Below the pieces are notes generated by a model, which was not told the DNA's origin, made no database searches, and worked only from the letters and a program-made list of their open reading frames with translations. A DNA stretch of 32,318 nucleotides. Source: Micromonospora echinofusca (lineage in GTDB: Bacteria; Actinomycetota; Actinomycetes; Mycobacteriales; Micromonosporaceae). Location of the stretch: NCBI RefSeq assembly GCF_017614955.1, contig NZ_WVUH01000033.1, positions 1 through 32,318 of the forward strand. The letters run 5' to 3'. Shown here one piece after another: positions 21,640 through 29,299 of the stretch; the first letter of the stretch is position 1, and every line of letters begins with the position of its first letter. A program made the position numbers and the translations under genes.

Positions 21640-23667
21640 TCAGTGGGCGTGCAGCACGCGCTGCGCGGATACGGTGCGGTAGCTGCCGAGGAACGCCCCG
21701 GCCAGCCGCCCCTCGTAGACAGCCTCGAAGGCGGTGCGGGGAGCGTTGGCATCGCCGACGAGGTGGATCCGGGGCCCGTCGGGGAGGGCATCGAGCTGCC
21801 GATACAGCGCGTCGTCGGCATGCGCCGACCCGGCGTCCACGACCACGGTCACCCCGTCGAGGCGGACATCCGCCCCGGCGAGCGGGCCGGTGAGGGTCAC
21901 CGCGGCGGGACCCGCGGCGCGTACCGTCCGCAGCGGGTGGGCCACCACGCCCAGGTCGGCGAAGCGCTTGAGCAACGCCAACCGCGAGTACGTGGTGATC
22001 CGCGCGCACACCCCGGCGGTGGGGGAGACGAGATGGACGCGGGCCCCCCGCCGGGCGAGGCTCTCGGCGACCGACGCGGCCGCCCAGGTGCCGTCGTCGT
22101 CGCGGACCACGACGGTGCCGTCAGGCCGGAAGTCCGCATCGGCGAGCTGGTCGACGGCCTGCCAGAGGTCGAGCACGGGCGGGCCGTCGGGCAGCGGCCG
22201 GCGGGCCGGGCGGGAGCCGGTCGCCAGGATGACGTCTTGGTGGTCGCCGGCCAGCACCTCCTCGACGCTGATCCGGTGGCCCAGCCGTACCTGCACCCCG
22301 GCGGCCCGCACGTCGCGGGCCAGGTCCCGGGTGAGCAGGCCGAACCGCTGCCGCCCGGGTACCCGCGCGGCCACCTCCACCTGACCGCCGAGCTGCGCAC
22401 GCGCCTCTACCAGGGTCACCTCGTGCCCGGCTCGCCGGGCGGCGAGGGCGGCCTCGAGACCGGCCGGGCCGCCGCCGACCACCAGGACCCGGCGCCCGCC
22501 GTCCGGTCCGGGCAGCTCCGGCCAGGCCGCCGACCACTCCCGCTCGGCGCCGACCTCGGGGTTGACCACGCAGGAGATCGGCAGGCTGGTTTCCAACCGG
22601 CCGATGCAGCCCTGATTGCAGGCCAGGCAGGCGCGGGTCTCGTGCTGGCGGCCCTCGACCGCCTTGCGCACCAGGTGCGGGTCGGCGATGTGCGGGCGGG
22701 CAAGACCGACCAGGTCGGCCTCACCGGCGGTGAGCAGTTCGGCGGCCTCCGGCAGACTGTCGAGCCGGCACACCGCCAGCACCGGCAGGTCCGGGAACTC
22801 CCGCTTGAACAGCGCCGCGTGGTGCCGGAACGGGGCGTGGCCGAAGCTCATGTCGGCGATCTGCGTCGCCAGCGAGTAGCTGCCGTGGTAGGCGGAGTGG
22901 CTGACGTGCACGTACGCCAGCGGGAACTCGGCGCGAAGCTTGCCGACGATCTCCACGACGGCAGTCGGGTCGAGTCCGCCGGGGAGGAACTCGTCGGCGC
23001 TGACCCGCAGACCCACCGGCAGCTCGCCAGCGGTGGACAGCACCGCGGTCAGTACCTCGCGGGTCAACCGCATCCGGTTGTCGAGGCTGCCGCCGTACCC
23101 GTCGTCGCGGGTGTTGGTGTGCGGCGAGAGGAACTGCTGGAGCAGATGGCCGTGCCCGGCGTGGACCTCCAGCCCGTCGAAGTCCGCCTGCCGCATCCGG
23201 CGCGCCGCTGCGGCGAACGCCTCCACGACCACCGCGATGTCCCGACGCCCCATGGCGTGCGGCACGTGCGCGCCGGCCGCCCACGGCACAGGGGAGGACG
23301 ACCAGGCGGCGGTACGGGTGGCGTCCCCGTTGGCCTGCCGTCCAGCGTGCATGACCTGGGCGAAGATCCGTGTGCCGTGAGTGTGGACCGCTCGGGCCAC
23401 CGCCGCGTACGCCGGGATCGACGAGTCGTCGAAGCTGCCGAGGCTGATGCTGCGCCCCGCACTGGTCGGGTGGACCCGGATCGCCTCGGTGACGATCAAG
23501 CCGACGCCGCCCCGGGCGCGTTCCTCGTGGTAGGCGACGAGGCGCGGCGTGGGGATGTTGTCCAGCCCGAAGTTGGTCGTGTGACCGGGGACGAACACCC
23601 GGTTGCGCAGGTGCACGGTGCCGAGGTCGAAGGGGGAGAGGAGGGTGCGGAGGCTTTCGTCAGGCAT
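21640..23667 (-). CDS. Fe-S flavoprotein of the old yellow enzyme/2,4-dienoyl-CoA reductase type
   Basis: 675-residue fused oxidoreductase, normal length for the 2,4-dienoyl-CoA reductase/trimethylamine dehydrogenase group. Residues about 1-350 form the FMN barrel, with HAGHGHLLQQFLSPHTNTRD and YGGSLDNRMRL as in the family. A 4Fe-4S site follows in CLACNQGC plus a cysteine in ISCVVNPEVG. The C-terminal half binds FAD and NAD(P)H (VLVVGGGPAGLEAALAARRAG, then EVTLVEARAQLGGQ). Relatives reduce C=C bonds or demethylate N-methyl compounds. The open frame runs 36 codons further, but ATG 23665-23667 with AGGAAG upstream is preferred. It is the first gene of the cluster, 80 bases below the promoter. 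Confidence 0.92.
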   Translation of the reverse strand: MPDESLRTLLSPFDLGTVHLRNRVFVPGHTTNFGLDNIPTPRLVAYHEERARGGVGLIVTEAIRVHPTSAGRSISLGSFDDSSIPAYAAVARAVHTHGTRIFAQVMHAGRQANGDATRTAAWSSSPVPWAAGAHVPHAMGRRDIAVVVEAFAAAARRMRQADFDGLEVHAGHGHLLQQFLSPHTNTRDDGYGGSLDNRMRLTREVLTAVLSTAGELPVGLRVSADEFLPGGLDPTAVVEIVGKLRAEFPLAYVHVSHSAYHGSYSLATQIADMSFGHAPFRHHAALFKREFPDLPVLAVCRLDSLPEAAELLTAGEADLVGLARPHIADPHLVRKAVEGRQHETRACLACNQGCIGRLETSLPISCVVNPEVGAEREWSAAWPELPGPDGGRRVLVVGGGPAGLEAALAARRAGHEVTLVEARAQLGGQVEVAARVPGRQRFGLLTRDLARDVRAAGVQVRLGHRISVEEVLAGDHQDVILATGSRPARRPLPDGPPVLDLWQAVDQLADADFRPDGTVVVRDDDGTWAAASVAESLARRGARVHLVSPTAGVCARITTYSRLALLKRFADLGVVAHPLRTVRAAGPAAVTLTGPLAGADVRLDGVTVVVDAGSAHADDALYRQLDALPDGPRIHLVGDANAPRTAFEAVYEGRLAGAFLGSYRTVSAQRVLHAH

Positions 23668-23729
23668 GCTCGGGCTTCCTGTTCGGGCCGCGCTCGTCTG
23701 GGGGGAGATGTGTTCGGGTGAACCGTACG

Positions 23730-23750
23730 CCGTTCGAATGAGTGGAACGG
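23730..23750. promoter_or_regulatory. Inverted repeat CCGTTC-N9-GAACGG overlapping the -10 box
   Basis: Perfect 6-bp arms with a 9-base centre (GAATGAGTG). It covers part of the predicted -10 hexamer and the start region of the cluster promoter, the classic place for a repressor. Two further GTTC-N9-GAAC copies occur at 23824-23840 and 23879-23895. The IclR protein of the cluster is the obvious candidate binder, though not shown. Confidence 0.55.
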
Positions 23751-23775
23751 TAAGACCGCTCTGGTGCCCCGTCAA
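23747..23775 (-). promoter_or_regulatory. Sigma-70-type promoter of the catabolic cluster
   Basis: Read on the minus strand: -35 TTGACG (23770-23775), a 17-base spacer, and -10 TACCGT (23747-23752). Both match the actinobacterial housekeeping pattern TTGAC/TAnnnT. Transcription would start near 23740, giving a leader of about 70 bases before the flavoprotein ATG. Confidence 0.6.
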
Positions 23776-23778
23776 CGG

Positions 23779-23794
23779 GTTACTCGCGAGTAAC
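23779..23794. promoter_or_regulatory. Perfect 16-bp palindrome GTTACTCGCGAGTAAC
   Basis: An uninterrupted palindrome three bases upstream of the predicted -35 hexamer. Its position suits an activator contacting RNA polymerase, or a second repressor site. It is A/T-richer than the surroundings. Confidence 0.55.
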
Positions 23795-23823
23795 TACATC
23801 GATCGAAAACCCGCTGACCTGCT

Positions 23824-23895
23824 GTTCTGCTGAGCGGAACGACGCCCGCGCATGCATGTCGATGTGCTCTGGTCCGCCGTTCCGCCAGCGCGAAC
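23824..23895. promoter_or_regulatory. Two upstream GTTC-N9-GAAC repeats
   Basis: GTTC-TGCTGAGCG-GAAC at 23824-23840 and GTTC-CGCCAGCGC-GAAC at 23879-23895 share the arm and spacing of the repeat at 23730-23750. Auxiliary operators of the same regulator are a reasonable reading. The rest of the gap 23896-24038 shows no gene; short open frames cross it on both strands without starts or ribosome sites that I trust. Confidence 0.42.
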
Positions 23896-24038
23896 GTCCG
23901 GCATCGAGGGGCGTTGCCAGCTGATCGCGTGGTGCTCCGTTGGCTGCGCGGACGTCGGGTGCCCGTCCGCGTAGGCGTGGCAGGAGGTGCGCGCCTGTGT
24001 GGGTGTGCTGGGCATCGAAATCTGTGAAAGATCGAGGC

Positions 24039-24067
24039 TTGAGGCCGTGGGAGCGCTCCCGTAACAT
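24039..24067 (+). promoter_or_regulatory. Promoter with CebR-like operator for the GH30 gene
   Basis: -35 TTGAGG (24039-24044), 17-base spacer, -10 TAACAT (24062-24067). The spacer holds the perfect palindrome GGGAGCGCTCCC (24049-24060), preceded by T, matching the TGGGAGCGCTCCCA box of CebR/CelR LacI-family repressors that control plant-polysaccharide enzymes in actinomycetes. Binding there would block polymerase; release by a cello- or xylo-oligosaccharide would induce. The start of transcription would be near 24074. Confidence 0.75.
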
Positions 24068-24145
24068 CTCCGACACGGCTGTTAACGCTCACGCGCCAGG
24101 ATCATCATCAATGCGTAGGCCGTCATACCGTCAGGAGAGTGCTCC

Positions 24146-25843
24146 ATGGTCAGATCCAGAGCGGGCAATGTCGGCCTGGTGTCAGCCGGCCTCGGGTTGC
24201 TGGCGTCGGCCGCGTTCGCCGCAGCGCTGCCGGCCGGGGCCGCCGCCGCTGGTTGTGCGGTGACCTACGCGGTGTCCTCGCAGTGGCAGGGCGGCTTCGG
24301 CGCCAACGTCACTATCACCAATCTCGGTGATCCGGTCACGAACTGGACACTGGCCTGGTCCTACAGCGCCGGCCAGACCGTAGCGGAGGCCTGGAACGTG
24401 ACGGTGACCCAGAGCGGTACCGCAGTGACCGCCAGGAACGTCAGCTACAACGGGAACATCGCGACCAACGGCACGGTCTCCTTTGGCTTCAACGGCACAT
24501 GGGCCGGCAGCAACCCCGCCCCGACCGGCTTCGCGTTGAACGGGGTGACCTGCACCGGTGGGCCGGTCCCGACCACCTCACCGACGAGCTCACCGGCCAC
24601 CCCGCCCCCCACCGGGCCGGCGGACATCACCGTCGACAGTGCCACCAGGTACCAGACGGTCGACGGGTTCGGGGCCGCCGTGTCGATCTGGGGTGGCGCC
24701 TGGTCCACGGCCGAAACGCAGACCCTGGTCGGACTGGGCCCCAACCAACTGGGCCTGTCGATCGTGCGCACCGGCGTCTCGCCGGTCTCCAGCGAGTGGT
24801 CGACCCAGGTGAGCGCCCTGAAAACGGCGAAGTCCTACGGGTCGGGTGTGAAGGTCCTCGCCTCACCGTGGACGGCGCCGGCGGCGTGGAAGACGAACAA
24901 CAGCCGCATCAACGGCGGCAAGCTGAAACCCGAGTACTACGACGACTACGCCAACCATCTCAACAGCTACGTCCAGTACATGCGCAACCAGGGCGTGACG
25001 ATCGATGTCACCTCGGTGCAGAACGAGCCGGACTGGCACCCGGACTACGACTCGATGGACTGGAGCGGCACCGAACTACAGACCTTCGTCCGTGACCAGG
25101 GCGCGAAGGTGCAGAACACCAAGCTGATGGTCGCCGAGGCGGTGAACCTGAACTACAGCTACACCGACCCGACCCTCAACGACACCAACGCCCGGAACAA
25201 CATCGGCTACATCGGCGGCCACCTGTACGGCACCGAAACCTCCGGCCGACTGAAGCCGTACTCCCTGGCCGACCAGCACAAGAAACCCGTGTGGATGACC
25301 GAATGGAACCTGCACGCCGCCGACGGCAACGGCTCCAACATCTGGGGCGACCCCAGCAACCAGACGGTCTGGAACGAAACCCTCGACGACATCATGCGCA
25401 CCGTACACAAGTCGATGGAGTCGAACTGGAGCGCCTACGTCTGGTGGTACGGCAAGCGCTACTACTCGTTCATCGGCGACGGTGAAGCGGCCTACGGCAC
25501 CACCGCAGGCGTACCACTCAAGCGCGGCTACGCCTTCTCGCAGTACGCCAAGTACGTCCGCCCCGGCTACCAGCGCGTGGCCCTGACCAAGAGCTCCAAG
25601 GCCTCGCCGCTGGAGGTCACCGCCTACCAGGGCGACGGGAAGATCACGCTGGTCATCCTCAACCGGTCGACCAGCGCGGTCAACAACGCCGTGATCCAGG
25701 TACCGCAGAACGTCACGACGGCCGAGCACTACCTGACCTCGCAGAACGCCAACGCGGCCAGCCAACCGACCAGCGTCAACGGCGGACAGATCGCCGTCGA
25801 CGTCGGCGCCCGCAGCATCTCCACGGTCGTACTCACCCTCTGA
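24146..25843 (+). CDS. Secreted CBM2-GH30 glycoside hydrolase (glucuronoxylanase-type)
   Basis: 565-residue exported enzyme. Signal peptide about 1-35 (ending GAAAAG), then a family 2 carbohydrate-binding module (37-136) bounded by Cys37 and Cys136, with CAVTYAVSSQWQGGFGANVT and exposed tryptophans (W47, W67, W119). A Thr/Ser/Pro linker (139-158) leads to the GH30 catalytic domain: TVDGFGAAVSIWG, the acid/base Glu294 in SVQNEPDW and the nucleophile Glu386 in VWMTEWN, then KRGYAFSQYAKYVRPGYQRV and the small beta-side domain. This order and the VQNEPDW/WMTEWN pair fit xylan-active GH30 enzymes, probably subfamily 8. ATG with AGGAGAG upstream. Regulated by the CebR-like box at 24049-24060. Confidence 0.93.
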   Translation: MVRSRAGNVGLVSAGLGLLASAAFAAALPAGAAAAGCAVTYAVSSQWQGGFGANVTITNLGDPVTNWTLAWSYSAGQTVAEAWNVTVTQSGTAVTARNVSYNGNIATNGTVSFGFNGTWAGSNPAPTGFALNGVTCTGGPVPTTSPTSSPATPPPTGPADITVDSATRYQTVDGFGAAVSIWGGAWSTAETQTLVGLGPNQLGLSIVRTGVSPVSSEWSTQVSALKTAKSYGSGVKVLASPWTAPAAWKTNNSRINGGKLKPEYYDDYANHLNSYVQYMRNQGVTIDVTSVQNEPDWHPDYDSMDWSGTELQTFVRDQGAKVQNTKLMVAEAVNLNYSYTDPTLNDTNARNNIGYIGGHLYGTETSGRLKPYSLADQHKKPVWMTEWNLHAADGNGSNIWGDPSNQTVWNETLDDIMRTVHKSMESNWSAYVWWYGKRYYSFIGDGEAAYGTTAGVPLKRGYAFSQYAKYVRPGYQRVALTKSSKASPLEVTAYQGDGKITLVILNRSTSAVNNAVIQVPQNVTTAEHYLTSQNANAASQPTSVNGGQIAVDVGARSISTVVLTL

Positions 25844-26011
25844 CGGTCCGCCCGACCGTCACCGCAACAGCGCGCTCCCGCGACACCCGAGGCATCAGCA
25901 CCGACGCGTACCCACGCCGCCACACCGATGCGAGGCGCGGCAACGCCGGCAACCTGTCGGGGCAACGCCGCCCCACCGTGCAGCAACGACGACATCTGGA
26001 GAACGCAGAAC

Positions 26012-27337
26012 ATGAACGCACACCGAAACGACCGACTGCGCACGCGATGGCGGCAGGCAGCCCGAACCGCCCTCGCGGCGGCGGCCACCGTCGGCATCAC
26101 CCTGCTGGCCATCGGATTCACCACGGGCACAGCCACGGCGGCCGCCAGCCCCGCCGACCGGGACACCCCGAACGCCTCACTCGCCGCCGCGCCGGTGTCC
26201 CGGATCGCCACCGGCGACCTGCACACCTGCGTGATCCCCACCGACGCCACGCTCTGGTGCTGGGGCAACAACTTCAACGGCCAACTCGGTGACGGGACCA
26301 CCACGAACCGGACCGCACCCATCCGGGTCGGCGACGCCACCACCTGGGCGCGTATCGACGCCGGCACCAGCAACACCTGCGCGGTACGCACCGACGGAAC
26401 GCTGTGGTGCTGGGGCGGCAACGCCAACGGGCAACTCGGCGACGGAACGACCACCCACCGGCGCAGCGCCGTACAGATCGGCACCGCCACCACCTGGGCC
26501 AACGTCAGCACCGCCACCAGTCACACCTGCGCCGTCCAGACCACCGGCACCCTGTGGTGCTGGGGCCTGAACCGTCACGGACAGCTCGGTACCGGCGCGT
26601 CCCCCTACCGGGCGACCACCCCGGTGCAGGTCGGCACGGCGACCACCTGGGCGAGCGTCGCGACCGGCTACGCGCACACCTGCGCCATCCGCACCGACCG
26701 GACCCTGTGGTGCTGGGGCAGCAGCTCGGACGGACAGCTCGGTCTCGGCATCCTGGACTACCGGGCCACCCCGACGCAGGTGGGCACCGCGACCACCTGG
26801 ACCGGCGTGACGACCGGCTACGCGCACACCTGCGCCGTCCGCGCCGACGGGACCCTGTGGTGCTGGGGCGAGAACGGGTACGGCCAGGTGGGCGGGGGCG
26901 CCGGCTTCCAGACCACCCCACTCCAGGTCGGTACCGCCACCACCTGGGCAAGGGTCGACGCGAGCATCGACTCGTCGTGCGCGGCGCGCACCGACGGCAG
27001 CCTGTGGTGCTGGGGCAAGAACAGCTACGGGCAGCTCGGCGACGGCACCACCACCCACCGGTCCACCCCGACCCAGGTCGGCACCGCGACCACCTGGACG
27101 GGCGTCCTGGCCGCGTCCTACCACGCCTGCGCGGCGCGCACGGACGGCAGCCTGTGGTGCTGGGGCTACAACTCGTTGGGGCAGCTCGGTGACGGCACCG
27201 CGTCATCCCGACGACGGTTTCGCCGGGGACGCCGAGGAATTCCCCTGGGTGTACCAGGGATACATCGACTTCTTTCAGTGTGCTTTGGTGGGCATACGAT
27301 GGGTGGTCCCGCTTGCGGCGGGCCGGTCCCGGTCTGA
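26012..27337 (+). CDS. Secreted RCC1-repeat protein with aberrant C-terminus
   Basis: 441-residue exported protein. Signal peptide about 1-38 (basic start, hydrophobic core, ATAAAS). Then seven RCC1-type repeats of about 51 residues, each with the core C-x-x-x-TDGTLWCWG...GQLGDGTTT...TPxQVGTATTW. Every repeat carries a cysteine pair, suggesting a disulfide in each propeller blade of this secreted form. The seventh is cut after GQLGDGTASS, and the final 40 or so residues (RRRFRRGRRGIPLGVPG...) are basic and unrelated to the repeats. RCC1 propellers mediate binding; no enzyme domain is seen. Start ATG 26012 has only a distant GGAG. It follows the xylanase by 168 bases and may share its regulation. 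Confidence 0.8.
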   Translation: MNAHRNDRLRTRWRQAARTALAAAATVGITLLAIGFTTGTATAAASPADRDTPNASLAAAPVSRIATGDLHTCVIPTDATLWCWGNNFNGQLGDGTTTNRTAPIRVGDATTWARIDAGTSNTCAVRTDGTLWCWGGNANGQLGDGTTTHRRSAVQIGTATTWANVSTATSHTCAVQTTGTLWCWGLNRHGQLGTGASPYRATTPVQVGTATTWASVATGYAHTCAIRTDRTLWCWGSSSDGQLGLGILDYRATPTQVGTATTWTGVTTGYAHTCAVRADGTLWCWGENGYGQVGGGAGFQTTPLQVGTATTWARVDASIDSSCAARTDGSLWCWGKNSYGQLGDGTTTHRSTPTQVGTATTWTGVLAASYHACAARTDGSLWCWGYNSLGQLGDGTASSRRRFRRGRRGIPLGVPGIHRLLSVCFGGHTMGGPACGGPVPV

Positions 27338-27353
27338 CCGGCGGTTGCCGTGA
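27207..27353 (+). pseudogene. Out-of-frame coding-like segment under the RCC1 gene end
   Basis: In the frame ending at TGA 27351-27353 the DNA reads DDGFAGDAEEFPWVYQGYID followed by FFQCALVGIRWVVPLAAG, with a residue mix like a real globular protein, whereas the RCC1 frame here gives an Arg/Gly-rich tail. This suggests that the RCC1 gene was joined to the 3' end of another gene. I do not recognise the segment. Confidence 0.3.
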
Positions 27354-27469
27354 AGGCGACGACGACCTGCTCATCGGGGTCTGCTGCACGTGTCGGCGGT
27401 ACTGCGGCTCAGGTTGACCGAGTGCGCGTCCGTTCTCGACGAGGGCACCGCCGGCGGCCGGCTCGATGG

Positions 27470-27514
27470 CAGCTGTGGCGCGAAGGCGACGAGGTCGTCT
27501 CCGCGCCACAGCTG
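27470..27514. terminator. Bidirectional hairpin with a perfect 13-bp stem
   Basis: CAGCTGTGGCGCG (27470-27482) and CGCGCCACAGCTG (27502-27514) are exact inverse complements around a 19-base loop that itself contains GGCGAC/GTCGTC pairing. It sits between the converging RCC1 and M23 genes, 24 bases from the M23 stop, so it can serve both strands. Confidence 0.7.
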
Positions 27515-27537
27515 GCATTGTTGGCTGTGTTCGGGGG

Positions 27538-28953
27538 TCAGGCGGTGTTGACCAGGACGCCGACGTGGAGGCTCTTGTCGGGTAGGCCGATGGTGTAGGT
27601 GGCGAAGATGCGGGCGTTGAAGTCGATTCCGGTGGGGGTGTTCCAGGCGCCGGTGGCGCTGCGGATACGGTGCCAGACCCCGGAGCCGTAGACGGTCGTG
27701 TTGAGGTGCAGGGTGCCGTCGGACAGGCTGCCTGCGGAAACGGCGGTGATGTTGCCGTTTGGATCGATTCCGGTGGGGGTGTTCCAGGCGCCGGCCGCGC
27801 TACGGACCCGATGCCAGACGCCCCAGCGGGGCACGAGAGTGAACAGTTGGGTCGTGCCGTCGGGCATGCCGGCGGCGGCGACATCGCTGATGCTGCCGTT
27901 GTCGTCGATGCGGATGGGGGTGTTCCAGGCGCCGGCCGCGCTGCGGACACGATGCCAGACCCCCCAACCCGGGACCAGGGTGAACAGTTGCAGCGTGCCG
28001 TCGGGCAGACTCGCTGCGGCGACGTCGCTGATGATCGGACTGGTGTCGATCTTGGTGGAGCTGCTCCAGGTGCCGGCGGTGTTGCGGACCCGGTGCCAGA
28101 GGCCGCTGTCGGGGATCACCCCGAACATGTGCAGGGTGCCGTCCGGCATGCCGACAGCGGCCACATCGGTGAAGTAGCCGCTGGTGTCGATCCGCACCGA
28201 ACTGCCCCATGTCCCCGTGGCGCTGCGGACCCGATGGTAGATGCCCGAGTTCGGCACGATCACCAGGACGTGCATCGTGCCGTTGGGTAGGCTCGCAGCA
28301 GCCGTCCCGGTCAGCGCGCGGTTGCCGTCCAGCTCGGAAGAGACACCCCAGCTACCGGCGCTGCTACGAACCCGATTCCACAACGGACCATGCGGCGTCC
28401 CACAGTTGTGGCTCGTTCTGTAGACCGAGTAGTTGGCATCATCGTGAGTGATCCCAGACGGCTCTCCGTTGAACCACGACTCGACCTTGGCGCCGTCTCG
28501 GAGCTGCTCGTAGTGCAAGTGGGGCGCCGAAGAGCTACCAGTACTACCCACCTTGCCGAGTTGGTCGCCGATTGCCACGACATCGCCCACGCTGACCATC
28601 GGTGATTCCAGCATGTGCAGGTACAGCGTCTGCCAGCCGTCGCCGTGGCTCAGCTTGACGTAGTAGCCGCCCCCCGAGTCGTAACTAGAGGAAACGACAG
28701 TTCCCGCATACGAGGCCAGAATGGGTCGCCCGGACGCGGTCCCCTCGGTCGGAAACATGTCAATGTCGTAGTCGTCGTGTCCGACGTACGTGGAAAGCCG
28801 CCAAGTTTCACCGCAAGCCACCGGCAGCTGAAAGAACGGCCGAGGTCCGGCAGCTTCCACCGGTGTCGTAATGGCCGGGACAGCAAGCCCGATGGTCGCG
28901 ATAAGGAGAGCGGTCATGGCGCCGTATCCCCATTGGACGAAAATGCGTTTCAT
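27538..28953 (-). CDS. Secreted M23 endopeptidase with six-repeat propeller-like domain
   Basis: 471-residue exported protein. Signal peptide about 1-35 (MKRIFVQWGYGAMTALLIAT...). The zinc peptidase domain has the HxxxD motif at His59-Asp63 (GHDDYDID), His113 in YLHML and the HxH at 145-147 (APHLHYE), as in lysostaphin-type enzymes that cut peptidoglycan cross-bridges. From about 178 on, six repeats of some 47 residues follow, each like VWHRVRSAAGAWNTP...SDVAAASLPDGTLQLFTLVP, resembling PLL/tachylectin-like beta-propellers that bind sugars. Start ATG 28953 is chosen for the signal peptide; its ribosome site is weak and the frame extends 29 codons upstream. The domain pairing suggests cell-wall targeting, in self or competitors. 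Confidence 0.88.
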   Translation of the reverse strand: MKRIFVQWGYGAMTALLIATIGLAVPAITTPVEAAGPRPFFQLPVACGETWRLSTYVGHDDYDIDMFPTEGTASGRPILASYAGTVVSSSYDSGGGYYVKLSHGDGWQTLYLHMLESPMVSVGDVVAIGDQLGKVGSTGSSSAPHLHYEQLRDGAKVESWFNGEPSGITHDDANYSVYRTSHNCGTPHGPLWNRVRSSAGSWGVSSELDGNRALTGTAAASLPNGTMHVLVIVPNSGIYHRVRSATGTWGSSVRIDTSGYFTDVAAVGMPDGTLHMFGVIPDSGLWHRVRNTAGTWSSSTKIDTSPIISDVAAASLPDGTLQLFTLVPGWGVWHRVRSAAGAWNTPIRIDDNGSISDVAAAGMPDGTTQLFTLVPRWGVWHRVRSAAGAWNTPTGIDPNGNITAVSAGSLSDGTLHLNTTVYGSGVWHRIRSATGAWNTPTGIDFNARIFATYTIGLPDKSLHVGVLVNTA

Positions 28954-29296
28954 GGGACGACGCTGAGCTGGAATCCCTGCTGGCCACGTCCTCACGATTC
29001 CTCCTAGGTCGAGTGAGGCCCTGGAGGCGGGGTTGCGCAAGAACGGCCGCCTCTACCAGTGCCTGGTGGCATCCGGGTCAATCCCGTGGGGTGGTCGAAT
29101 CCTTCAGATGTCGGATCTGCGACAGTGTCCGGATGGCGTGACAATTGGACAGAAGGGGGCTCGCCGTTCCCCTCGGCTCCGGTGTTCTCGCTGGTGGCTG
29201 ATGGTGCTGCACCTGATCAGGATCATGCCCGGACATCCGCCCGCCGTACAGACGTCAGGCAATTTCGATTCGACGAGGATTCATAGAATTTTCTTT
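28954..29296. other. Gap between divergent M23 and LysR genes
   Basis: 343 bases hold the promoters of both genes. An inverted repeat TGATC-AG-GATCA lies at 29214-29225, a possible regulator site. The last 50 bases before the LysR gene are A/T-rich. Open frames continue in from both sides without convincing starts. No RNA gene is seen. Confidence 0.5.
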
Positions 29297-29299
29297 ATG
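29284..29299 (+). promoter_or_regulatory. -10 box placed for a leaderless LysR message
   Basis: TAGAAT (29284-29289) is followed after 7 bases by the LysR-gene ATG at 29297. No ribosome site precedes that ATG. In actinobacteria this spacing is typical of leaderless transcripts in which the A of ATG is the first base. No good -35 is visible. Confidence 0.5.

Noticed and set aside
21589..23721. 710-codon plus-strand open frame over the flavoprotein gene
   Set aside because: Mirror of the minus-strand flavoprotein, which has complete FMN, Fe-S and FAD motifs.
23772..24092. Several minus-strand frames of 73-106 codons in the gap
   Set aside because: They overlap the predicted promoters and repeats, begin without ribosome sites and have no recognisable protein character.
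26177..27124. 315-codon minus-strand frame with repeats
   Set aside because: Its repeats simply reflect the RCC1 repeats on the other strand.
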